DNA from: JALHST01 sp963798435
GTDB taxonomy: Bacteria > Bacteroidota > Bacteroidia > Flavobacteriales > Flavobacteriaceae
Assembly: GCA_963798435.1 (NCBI GenBank)
Contig: CAWCTF010000001.1
Span: forward strand, 310,001-374,000
Direction: 5' to 3'
DNA length: 64,000 bases
Numbering within the stretch: position 1 is the first letter of the stretch; every line of letters begins with the position of its first letter. This document shows positions 9,673 to 17,546 of this stretch, in pieces. The translations under genes were made by a program, and so were the position numbers. Below the pieces are notes generated by a model. It searched no databases. It was not told where the DNA came from and saw only the letters and a list, made by a program, of their open reading frames with translations.

Positions 9673-10638
9673 CTAATCTTTATGAAGGTTTTTTTGAATG
9701 TCACAAAGTAACTCCTTTACATATTGCTTTAGCGTGGAAGGCTCTAAAATTTCAGCGCAATCGGCAAACATCATATACCATCTGGCGATACCCGAATTGG
9801 GGACATGCGTCATAAAAATCATCTCTACTTGGTCTCCAATAATTTGCTCTGATTCAAAACCGTAATATTTTCTATTATTCTGAATATAGCGCACCTTCTC
9901 AATAGGCATTCGAATAACCACTTTGGTCGCTGCGCCACAATTTTCATAGGGTTCATTTAATTCCTGGTGTTCATGTTCTAGGGAAAATGGTATGGTGGTG
10001 CGGATGATCCCAATCATTCTATCGGTGCGGAATTGCCTGTAATTCAACCTTAAATGGCACCAAGCCCTAATATACCAATAATTGTTTTCGTGATATAGGG
10101 CCACGGGTTCAATCGTACGTTCGGTAATTTCTTCGGCAATAAAGGCACGGTACTGTAGTTTCACCTGTTTCTTTTCGGCCATACTTTCCAAGAAAATGTC
10201 CAAAGCGTCCGGTAGCGCATCGTTGAATAGCTCTTGCGCAGGATGGATCCAAATTTTCGATTGCAAAGTGGTTATCAGGTCTTTTGACCTTCCACGCAGT
10301 AAGGATTTCACCTTGTACATGGCGCTTTCAAAATGGCCTCCTAGCTTCTTGTCGGTAAAATGTTGCATCAACTTTTCCGCTGTTACAAAACTCGTGGCCT
10401 CTTCCAGGGTAAACATAACAGGAGGCAGTCGATAGCCTTCCATAATAGAATATCCAACACCGGCTTCCCCCGAAATAGGGACCCCGGAAGTTTCCAAGGT
10501 GCGAATATCCCTGTAAATGGTGCGCAAACTAACATTAAACCGTTCAGATAGGTCCTGAGCCCTAATCACGCGTCCCGATTGCAAGTGTGTAAAGATAGCG
10601 ACAATACGATCAAATCTGTTCAAGGGTTCCATTACCAT
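9673..10638 (-). CDS. YafY-family transcriptional regulator (HTH + WYL domain)
   Basis: 321 residues. Residues 1-60 form a DeoR/HTH_11-type winged helix (RAQDLSERFNVSLRTIYRDIRTLE), followed by the stretch GVPISGEAGVGYSIMEGYRLPPVMFT that is constant in YafY proteins, and a WYL domain around residues 140-220 (NYWYIRAWCHLRLNYRQFRTDRM). WYL domains bind small ligands or nucleic acid and switch the regulator. The gene converges on the DinB/small-protein pair with only a few bases between stops, a grouping in which the regulator often controls the DinB gene. The start may also be the second Met, two codons on. Confidence 0.9.
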   Translation of the reverse strand: MVMEPLNRFDRIVAIFTHLQSGRVIRAQDLSERFNVSLRTIYRDIRTLETSGVPISGEAGVGYSIMEGYRLPPVMFTLEEATSFVTAEKLMQHFTDKKLGGHFESAMYKVKSLLRGRSKDLITTLQSKIWIHPAQELFNDALPDALDIFLESMAEKKQVKLQYRAFIAEEITERTIEPVALYHENNYWYIRAWCHLRLNYRQFRTDRMIGIIRTTIPFSLEHEHQELNEPYENCGAATKVVIRMPIEKVRYIQNNRKYYGFESEQIIGDQVEMIFMTHVPNSGIARWYMMFADCAEILEPSTLKQYVKELLCDIQKNLHKD

Positions 10639-10904
10639 AAATTATTTTGACGCCGTTATTACGGGCTTGCGAAACCTGATTTGATAGGAGACAGCGAAAA
10701 GTCATGTGATTTTTTATATCCATATTTCAGGATGGGATACACTTGCAGCCAACATTTGGCTTTGATTAGATGTGGTGTTCAATATGATTGGCTTTTGGAC
10801 CGCAGAATAAACATACTAAATAAGCGTGGATTTTCCGACTGAATCATGAAAGATATCGGGATGATCGCAATAATTATAGGTTTTTTTGGCAAGCGTTTTT
10901 TTAT

Positions 10905-11434
10905 CTATTCATAATTTTCCACAGTAATTCGTCTATTTGTCGGAATCATATTCCGCCAAACCCATTTATAGTGATCTATTACTTTTTCTGCCTTTAAATG
11001 GGGTCTTTCTCCAGAAATAGGTCGGTCCCCAACTACCTCAATGTTGAAGTTATTCGTCAAAACAGATTGAACGGTGGATTCCACACAGAACTCCGTTGCG
11101 CAACCGATAATTAGCAACTCATTAACATTCAGTTCATTAAGTGTAGCTTGTAGTTTTTAGTTATAAAAACATCATTTGTATATTTGTCGACTAGTCCGTC
11201 GTTCTGCTCCAATTTTATATCGTCCATTAATTCCCATTCCTGAGTATTTATTTCAAATTCTCCGGTTCCTGTTCCATTGTGCTGAATTTAAACGACTGGA
11301 AAATCCAATTGACGAAATATCTTGGCTGGCCCATTTATGCAGTTTACCACTCCAATCGTATCAAAACGAGGCATTTTCGGAGTAAAAGAACCTTTTTGCA
11401 TATCAATATTCAATAAGGCTTGTGTATTTGTCAT
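10905..11434 (-). pseudogene. decayed isochorismatase-family cysteine hydrolase
   Basis: On the minus strand the ATG at 11434 opens with NIDMQKGSFTPKMPRFDT, the start of the cysteine hydrolase / isochorismatase fold. Codon 49 is a TAA (11288-11290) where a hydrophobic residue should sit before IQHNGTGTGEFE. The frame then runs on to about 11160, where a T-run has lost a base; the next frame gives KLQATLNELNVNELLIIGCATEFCVEST with the catalytic Cys region, and ends NRRITVENYE. One stop plus one frame break argue for real inactivation rather than a read error. The family hydrolyses amides such as nicotinamide or small carboxyl esters; the original substrate is unknown. Confidence 0.8.
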
Positions 11435-11712
11435 AAATTATGAAATCTTATTTTAAAAGTTTGCCGACCATTGAATATAGTATATTTCCATTTTGGAAGT
11501 ACCGCATAATAAACCGATATTTTGACACTTCATTAGAATTATGCTGATTCTTTGTCTTAATAAAAAAGACTAAGAATATGACACTTCTAGGAAAGTTTTA
11601 TGATTTAGAAAATTGTTTCTTAAACGGTCATTTTATGTGCTATACATTTCATTTGAAAAAATCATAAATTACCTTACACAAAAATTCCGCGAATCTGAGC
11701 CGAAAACTAAAA

Positions 11713-12582
11713 ATGTCGAACGAGCAAACTGCAATTAAAACAACTTATTTTAGCATAATCGGAAATACTGTTTTGGCCATTATTAAAGGACTCGCAGGTT
11801 TTTTAGGAAATTCATATGCCCTAATCGCCGATGCCATTGAATCGACGACTGACATCTTTGCCTCTTTTTTAGTACTACTCGGACTTAGATATGCCAAAAA
11901 ACCAGCGGACAAAAACCATCCCTACGGACATGGTAAAATCGAACCATTGGTAACCTTTGTGGTGGTTGCATTCTTAGTGACATCTGCGACAATTATCGCT
12001 TACGAGAGTATTCAGCATATTCAAACTCCTCATAAAACTCCCAAACCATGGACCTTAATAGTTCTTGGTGCAATTATTATATGGAAAGAAACATCCTATA
12101 GGATCGTGGTAAAGAAAAGTCTTGAAACCAATAGTTCTTCCTTAAAAGCGGATGCGTGGCATCATCGAAGTGATGCCATCACATCGATAATGGCGTTCAT
12201 TGGAATTTCGATTGCTTTGATTTTCGGAAAAGGGTACGAAACCGCAGATGATTGGGCCGCACTTTTGGCCTCAGGGTTCATCCTTTACAACAGCTATTTG
12301 ATTTTCAGGCCGGCCCTAGGCGAGATTATGGATGAAAATCTTTACGACGAGCTCATTCAGGAAATCCGAATTGAGTCGCTTAAAGTCGATGGCATTTTGG
12401 GTACGGAAAAATGCTTTATCCGAAAAACAGGAATGAAGTATCACATTGATCTACATGCCATTGTTGCTGCAAATATTTCGGTAAAAGAGGGTCACGATTT
12501 GGCGCATTTGCTCAAAGATACACTGAGAACTAGGATTCCCAATTTAGGTCATGTCCTTATTCATATTGAACCAGGTGAATAG
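11713..12582 (+). CDS. cation diffusion facilitator (CDF) family metal/H+ antiporter
   Basis: 289 residues with the usual six membrane segments and a cytosolic C-terminal domain. Metal-site motifs are visible: ALIADAIESTTD in TM2, the HPYGHGK loop after it, and ADAWHHRSDAI in TM5, which has the HxxxD pattern. The C-terminal part (GILGTEKCFIRKTGMKYHIDLHAIV) is the ferredoxin-like metal-sensing domain. The family exports Zn, Fe, Mn or Co from the cytosol using the proton gradient; the TM2 motif has Glu at a position that is often His in Zn transporters, so Fe or Mn is possible. The gene is intact and stands alone. Confidence 0.92.
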   Translation: MSNEQTAIKTTYFSIIGNTVLAIIKGLAGFLGNSYALIADAIESTTDIFASFLVLLGLRYAKKPADKNHPYGHGKIEPLVTFVVVAFLVTSATIIAYESIQHIQTPHKTPKPWTLIVLGAIIIWKETSYRIVVKKSLETNSSSLKADAWHHRSDAITSIMAFIGISIALIFGKGYETADDWAALLASGFILYNSYLIFRPALGEIMDENLYDELIQEIRIESLKVDGILGTEKCFIRKTGMKYHIDLHAIVAANISVKEGHDLAHLLKDTLRTRIPNLGHVLIHIEPGE

Positions 12583-13010
12583 GCTGAAATTCCTATAGCC
12601 CACTTGGTTCCTGGGCGTCAGATTCCATTATTTAAAAATAAATAAATCGCATGCACTATAGGGCCCTGCTCCTAAAAATTTGAAGATCATTTATCTTAGA
12701 GCTATATTTCTCCATGATTGCCACATTTGTATTAAATTCCATAATGTGCGCTGGTTTTGAGTAGATGAAGTATGTGTTCATGTCTTCCGAAATATTAATG
12801 ACCATAAGTTTTTGTGTGTCCGTTATGCTCCTAGTTTCTCAGCTGTTAAATAAGAAGGTGGTTTAACTCGCGTCTATTTATGTAAAACTCAGGGTTGGGA
12901 AACCCCTTTATCTTATTCATGTTAGTTAAATATGTTCCCTTTGCCCTTTTTTTAAAAGGAAATTTGGAGCTATAAATTAGGTTTACACTTCCTGTTAGCC
13001 TAACCTATTA
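12583..13010. other. 428-base stretch without a gene
   Basis: No frame or hairpin of note is seen. The composition is AT-rich like the other spacers. Confidence 0.5.
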
Positions 13011-13406
13011 TTAGGCACAAGAAACCGTCACCTCGTGCGTATGACTGTCATCGTTTGTTGAAGTTTCTTTGATCAAAAAATTCGTTTTTAAAGTGTTGAA
13101 ATCGGCAGAGGTCAAAGTGACCAGATGCACATGCGCATTAGAACTGGCCGCACTCAACTCATAGGTTTTTTCAACTCCGGCCGACACATCCTCCTTAGAT
13201 ACCACCAGGGTATGACCATGGTTCGCGCTTATCGAAACCGTGGTCCCGTTTTGCAAACAGTTTCCGCTAGCAACCGGGTCGGGTGCCGGTGGCGGAGGCG
13301 TAATGGTCGGCGAATCATCGGATCCTGAACAACTGATTAATGAATAGGCAGGAATAGTGATTAACAGGGCTCCTACTGATTTCTGAATAAATGATTTTCG
13401 ATTCAT
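13011..13406 (-). CDS. small lipoprotein with His-rich C-terminal region
   Basis: 131 residues. The N-terminus (MNRKSFIQKSVGALLITIPAYSLISCSG) has a lipobox LISC, so the mature protein starts at Cys26 and is lipid-anchored. A Pro-rich linker (TPPPPAPDP) leads to a small beta domain containing repeated His pairs (ANHGHTLVV, NAHVHLVTL, DDSHTHEVTV) and two Cys residues. Alternating HxH groups suggest a metal-binding site, possibly copper, but that is inference. No domain was recognised by name. The gene is intact. Confidence 0.75.
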   Translation of the reverse strand: MNRKSFIQKSVGALLITIPAYSLISCSGSDDSPTITPPPPAPDPVASGNCLQNGTTVSISANHGHTLVVSKEDVSAGVEKTYELSAASSNAHVHLVTLTSADFNTLKTNFLIKETSTNDDSHTHEVTVSCA

Positions 13407-13704
13407 GACTTTAGTATTAAGTTAAAACAATTGTGAATTCTTATTAAAATTAAAACTGGCGATACCCCTGAAAATAAACTCTTTTCAGCTACCCAGAGCC
13501 GATGTCAGAAGTCCTAGCAAGAATTTGTGCAAACATCTTAGCAAGAAATAGCACTTATGAATTTCATTCAGATTTTATCTACAACATGAAGCATTGAAAT
13601 ATTTATTCTAGAATTTTCCATTTCTTGACGCGGTATTATCGTACTTAATCAACAGATCTTGAAGAGAAATCAAATCTCTTCCGACATTTCTTGCCTTTTT
13701 AGGT

Positions 13705-14193
13705 CTAGTTCTTTTCAAAGGTCAAAGTATCGGTCCCGCCGTTGCCGCCACTGACATGAATAAGTGAAATTAGAGTCTCGGAACGGGAAACAATATTCCA
13801 GTCCTCACTCAAATTATTAAACTGTGGAGGTGCTGCAAAGAATATTTCAAAATCGATATCCTCACTACTAATATCATTCCCACTATCATCATAGCCATTG
13901 TTGCTACTGCTGTCGGTAATAGACCAGGTACCATTTGCGGTGTCGGAGCCATTATCGGCAATCAAACTGCCATTTTCATTAAAGGAAAATCCGTACCCGT
14001 TAAAATCGCTAGTATGGTCATTACCCGATTCGACAAAACTGGTAATATGCCAAGATCCAATAGTGACAAGGTTGGTAACCTGCTGAATTTCAACTTGAAT
14101 TTTGGCCGATAACATGCCATTATTATCTTTCTGACAAGAAAGGGTCATGAAGGCCAGGACTACCATTGATTTGATAAAAAAGTTTTTTTTCAT
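13705..14193 (-). CDS. lipocalin-like lipoprotein, function unknown
   Basis: 162 residues from the ATG at 14193 (MKKNFFIKSMVVLAFMTLSC). The lipobox is FMTLSC. The rest is rich in strands and turns: VTIGSWHITSFVESG, GYGFSFNENGSLIADNG, NGTWSITDSSS, and a closing ISLIHVSGGNGGTDTLTFEKN. The order 'W-x-I-x-x-F ... F-x-x-N-G-x-L ... G-T-W-x-I' is that of the lipocalin-like (DUF4923-type) lipoproteins of Bacteroidota, whose ligands are unknown. A longer start at 14220 exists but would put nine residues before the signal peptide. Confidence 0.75.
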   Translation of the reverse strand: MKKNFFIKSMVVLAFMTLSCQKDNNGMLSAKIQVEIQQVTNLVTIGSWHITSFVESGNDHTSDFNGYGFSFNENGSLIADNGSDTANGTWSITDSSSNNGYDDSGNDISSEDIDFEIFFAAPPQFNNLSEDWNIVSRSETLISLIHVSGGNGGTDTLTFEKN

Positions 14194-14377
14194 TTGAATT
14201 GTTTTTAAGATGATTATCATTGTTTACTATTAATTAATTATCTGTTCCAATCTTTCCGCCACTAAAGTCAAGTAGCAACCATTGAGTTTCCGTAACTTGG
14301 ATTATAGTCCGGTGGTGCTTGCATTAAGCAAAGAGCACACCACTTCAAAAATTCATAAACAGTTGGTTTTCTGAATC

Positions 14378-15056
14378 TTACGCGGCTATTGTATCCCTCA
14401 GCGTCGTACCAATATTCGCAACAACCGCTTCATCGTCAAAAGTTCCCAAAGTTTTTCTACTAACCCCCATTGTCAATGCAGTTGCTCTTAAATCTGAGCC
14501 GATCGTCTTCCCCAAATCGAAGGTCGACTTTTCGTTCACCCCCGCTTTGTCTAACTTCATGTAGGTTCCAAGTGTCATTAAACTCTCCTAGGTTTGGAAT
14601 ATTAATAGCTATGGATATACTATTTCCAGTCGCGATACCTTCCCAACCAGTGGATAATGCATTGAATTCGACTTCATCTGTAATGGTTGAACTAGTGCCC
14701 GCATAAACTGAAACGTTCGAAATAGGTTCATTGCCGTTTTTGTCCTTGAGATATCCGCAAAATCGCCATTGGTGCTTTTTGATGCCAACTAATTTACCTT
14801 CAAAAAGAGTAAAATTCAGTCCAGTATGTTCTTCTATACAATCAAGTGCCTCTTTAAAAGTATTCCCTTTGAAAGGTGGATCAACGCGAATACCCTCAAC
14901 AGTTTCCGATGCATAATTGAAACGATATCCAAAACGAGCTTGCTGTTCCCTTAATACTTCAACCAATGGAGTGACAGTAGTAGTATCGTGTGCAGAAACC
15001 TTAATAGTGCCGAAGCACAGAAACAGAAGCATTAAGTAAGTTAGAATACGTTTCAC
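14378..15056 (-). pseudogene. chimeric remnant: TonB-receptor N-terminus (signal + STN + plug-linker) joined to an unrelated tail
   Basis: From the ATG at 15056 the protein has a signal peptide (MKRILTYLMLLFLCFGTIKVSA), then an STN domain (VEVLREQQARFGYRFNYASE) and the beginning of a carboxypeptidase-regulatory-like domain (FCGYLKDKNGNEPISNVSVY), the normal start of a FecA-type TonB-dependent receptor. Around 14690 the text changes to something not of this family (VEFNALSTGWEGIATGNSIS), which loses frame near 14560; another frame carries on with STFDLGKTIGSDLRATALTMG to a stop at 14378. The tail looks like the C-terminal piece of a different secreted protein joined by a deletion. The C-terminal piece of a receptor lies just across on the opposite strand (15372-15762), so the locus appears rearranged. 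Confidence 0.65.
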
Positions 15057-15371
15057 GGAAGATTTGAATGATATGTTGGCGTACAGATTATCCTTAATAA
15101 ACCCAAATTAAAAGTACGTTCCCCAGTATGCAAAAAAAAACGAGTCGAAGGGTACAATAACGGGTTTGAAAAGGAAATTTCTTCCTTGAAAAGATGCTAA
15201 TGTATTCAAATAAAAAACACAAAGGTGACTCATATTTAGTGGCCTTGGGCATAAATAACACTCGACCTCAAAATAATTGCCCCACTGCTGGACATTGAAT
15301 TGTGTTCCAACTACACTATAGAGCTCTTCTGAAGCAACCACAATTTTCGCGAACCTCCCCTACAACCGTTT
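15057..15371. other. 315 bases of degraded sequence between two TonB-receptor fragments
   Basis: Short plus-strand pieces such as KGNFFLEKMLMYSNKKHKG and DSYLVALGINNTR around 15160-15260 look like barrel strands of a receptor interrupted by stops. A minus-strand frame of 77 codons is also open (15108-15341) but has no recognisable content. I regard the stretch as decayed. Confidence 0.4.
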
Positions 15372-15762
15372 CCGAATATTCTACGGGTTGCAAATACCTT
15401 CAACCTTAGATCCACGTTCATGACAGACTATTTTTTGGTATCTGCTGGTATGAACTGGCATTCGGGCAAACCAATTACTAGTCCTGCTTTGTACCGTGAA
15501 GTAATAAACAACAGCATAAACTACGGTCTTATAAACAATGAAAGACTCGACGATTACATGCATATTGATGTGTCGGCTATTTACCAATTCCAAATAAAAC
15601 GGCACTAAAATGATTAACATAGGTATGTCAATATGGAATCTTTTTGATGCGGAAAACACCATCAATCAATTTTATAGGATAAACACCCAAGGTGTCGCGG
15701 AAAAAGTACAACAGAATGCATTAGGTATCACCCCCAACGCCGTAATCCGAATCTATTTATAG
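15372..15762 (+). pseudogene. C-terminal fragment of a TonB-dependent receptor
   Basis: The plus strand reads LRVANTFNLRSTF, FLVSAGMNWHSGKPITSPA and LDDYMHIDVSAIYQFQIKRH, the last barrel strands of a SusC/FecA-type receptor, then meets a TAA at about 15608. A neighbouring frame completes it: MSIWNLFDAENTINQFYRIN, then GITPNAVIRIYL and a stop at 15762, the usual C-terminal strand. No plug or upstream barrel is present, so the fragment cannot work. The orientation is opposite to the STN fragment at 14378-15056. Confidence 0.75.
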
Positions 15763-15850
15763 CATTTTTCCATGTACAATTAGGTTTTAAACTCAATATT
15801 TCCGTTTTAAATCCCATTTTTTCAACTTCATCCTTTTTTTGCTTGCCGAC

Positions 15851-16267
15851 ATGTTCGAGGGTGATACTTTTGGTACTATGTTATTTATTAAGAACAGGGA
15901 GCTAGTCGACAAAGATCTGGGTTTGCTGAGGGCTAAAACTTCGGTATTACAATCTTCCGTTGTAATATGGCAAAAAACTCATGAATTTTTGGGGAACGAT
16001 ATTGTTATTAGAATTTCTGGAACAGCAAAGATGTTGAACCACGAAGAACGAATAATATTAGTCAAAGCCTTTAAAAAAAACCAGGAACTTGAAAAAAAGG
16101 TACTCGAAGTAATCAATGGGTTTTGTATGAAAAATGACCTAAAAAATGATACTTGGGGCGAATACTTTACATGCTCTTATATCTATAGTAATAATAAAAG
16201 TCTCTATATTACAATCGATGACCATTCAAAAAAGCTTACCTATGAAGTTGAATTGGCCGCGTTTTAG
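15851..16267 (+). CDS. hypothetical protein, 138 residues
   Basis: The protein (MFEGDTFGTMLFIKNRELVD... ending KLTYEVELAAF) has no signal peptide or membrane segment and a mixed alpha/beta reading; a long helix lies at RIILVKAFKKNQELEKKVLEVINGF. No family was recognised. The ATG at 15851 is preferred over a TTG four codons earlier. It converges with the LytTR sensor gene, with 15 bases between the stops. Composition matches the neighbours, so it is probably real, but no function can be proposed. Confidence 0.55.
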   Translation: MFEGDTFGTMLFIKNRELVDKDLGLLRAKTSVLQSSVVIWQKTHEFLGNDIVIRISGTAKMLNHEERIILVKAFKKNQELEKKVLEVINGFCMKNDLKNDTWGEYFTCSYIYSNNKSLYITIDDHSKKLTYEVELAAF

Positions 16268-16282
16268 TTAGTATGGTTGCAC

Positions 16283-17416
16283 TTAAATATCCAACCACTT
16301 TTTAAAATCGGCAGCCTTGTTCTTAGAGATTATGATGGTATTACTCGATGCAGGGTTCAAGATAATTTTAAGTTGGTTGTTGCCATACCTTAGAATCTCA
16401 TAGATCCCTTTGGCAGATATGATGTGTTGTCTATTGGCCCTAAAGAAAAACATAGGATCCAAACTTTTATAAAGTTCGTCCAAACTTGAATTGCTTGAAT
16501 GCCTGCGCCCATCCAAACAGGTAATGGTGGTCATCGCATTTTCAGTACTAATAAATGCAATATCGTCAACCCGTATTGAAATCAACTTGTCTCTTGAATA
16601 GGTCAATAAGCGATTCTTTATCCTGGCATCCTCATCTTCTTCCTTATCTTCCTCATTGTCATTCTCATCTTCTCCCCTATTCGTTATTTTATCCTTCAAA
16701 TTATAAAGATCTGCATTGAGTTTTGAAAGGTTGATTACTTCCTCTGCCAATTTTTCATTTTTAAGCTCGAAGGTCTTTTCATAATAACTGCCCAAAAAGC
16801 GTACTATAAGCAAGGAAAGCAGCACGATTGTGGCACTTGAAAGAAGGTAAACCAGTAAAAAATTGAATTTGAGCTCTTTTATCTGTTTTTCGATTTTTTC
16901 AATATTCGCGTGTGCGGCAATGATCCAATCGGAATTTTTGACGGGATATAGGTAAATAATCTCTGAATTGTAGCCAGAATTGGAAAAATCCCGAATGCCC
17001 CCCTGAGGTTGTTTGCTTTTGAGCAGGTCATAAAAATCTTCGGTATTGATTTCATCATCAATAGATCGTACGTGCGATTCGTTGGGGAGCGCCTTTTTTC
17101 CAATTTGTTGGGGATCCGGATGGCATATCTCAATGCCTGACCAATCGAACATGCAGATAAAACCACTTTCAATATTAGTTCCCTCGATACTTTTCTGGAT
17201 ATTATAGATGACGGTTTCCCTAGCAGTGCCATTTTCCAATTGTGAAGCCACAAGCTCGGCAAATTCACGGGCTTCACGTTTGCTTGATTCGATTTGTATT
17301 TCGAGGAATTGATCAGTACTAACCTTTACCATATAGGTCATACTAAAATAGCCGATTATAAAGACTACCGTAGCGATGGCCAAAAGTGTAAACAGATACA
17401 GATTATCTTTTTTCAA
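16283..17416 (-). CDS. membrane-anchored sensor with extracytoplasmic Cache-like domain and LytTR DNA-binding output
   Basis: 377 residues. TM1 covers about 7-27 (LLAIATVVFIIGYFSMTYMV). The outside part, to about 185, has the Cache/double-Cache look (GFICMFDWSGIEICHPDP; YLYPVKNSDWIIAAHANIEKI). TM2 is near 188-208 (FLLVYLLSSATIVLLSLLIV), followed by a helix and a very acidic linker (DENDNEEDKEEDEDA). Residues 265-377 are a LytTR domain (LISIRVDDIAFISTENAMTT, FFRANRQHIISAKGI). It therefore binds DNA directly from the membrane without a kinase. It is divergent from the Y-X4-D lipoprotein gene (130 bases between starts), so control of that gene set is the natural guess. Confidence 0.88.
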   Translation of the reverse strand: MKKDNLYLFTLLAIATVVFIIGYFSMTYMVKVSTDQFLEIQIESSKREAREFAELVASQLENGTARETVIYNIQKSIEGTNIESGFICMFDWSGIEICHPDPQQIGKKALPNESHVRSIDDEINTEDFYDLLKSKQPQGGIRDFSNSGYNSEIIYLYPVKNSDWIIAAHANIEKIEKQIKELKFNFLLVYLLSSATIVLLSLLIVRFLGSYYEKTFELKNEKLAEEVINLSKLNADLYNLKDKITNRGEDENDNEEDKEEDEDARIKNRLLTYSRDKLISIRVDDIAFISTENAMTTITCLDGRRHSSNSSLDELYKSLDPMFFFRANRQHIISAKGIYEILRYGNNQLKIILNPASSNTIIISKNKAADFKKWLDI

Positions 17417-17546
17417 AATAGTAGCGAATTTTCAGGGATTGATTTTCCCTTTAAAGCTAATTTTTTTCCCATTCACGGTTTTTTAGTTGAATAAAAAAAG
17501 GTATGGAGGTTAATTTACAAAGATAATAACCCTAAACGCTGTAAAA

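Noticed and set aside
11176..11385. 69-codon plus-strand frame inside the isochorismatase relic
   Set aside because: Shadow of the relic on the other strand.
15108..15341. 77-codon minus-strand frame between TonB-receptor fragments
   Set aside because: The opposite strand shows receptor-like pieces, and the frame has no family likeness.
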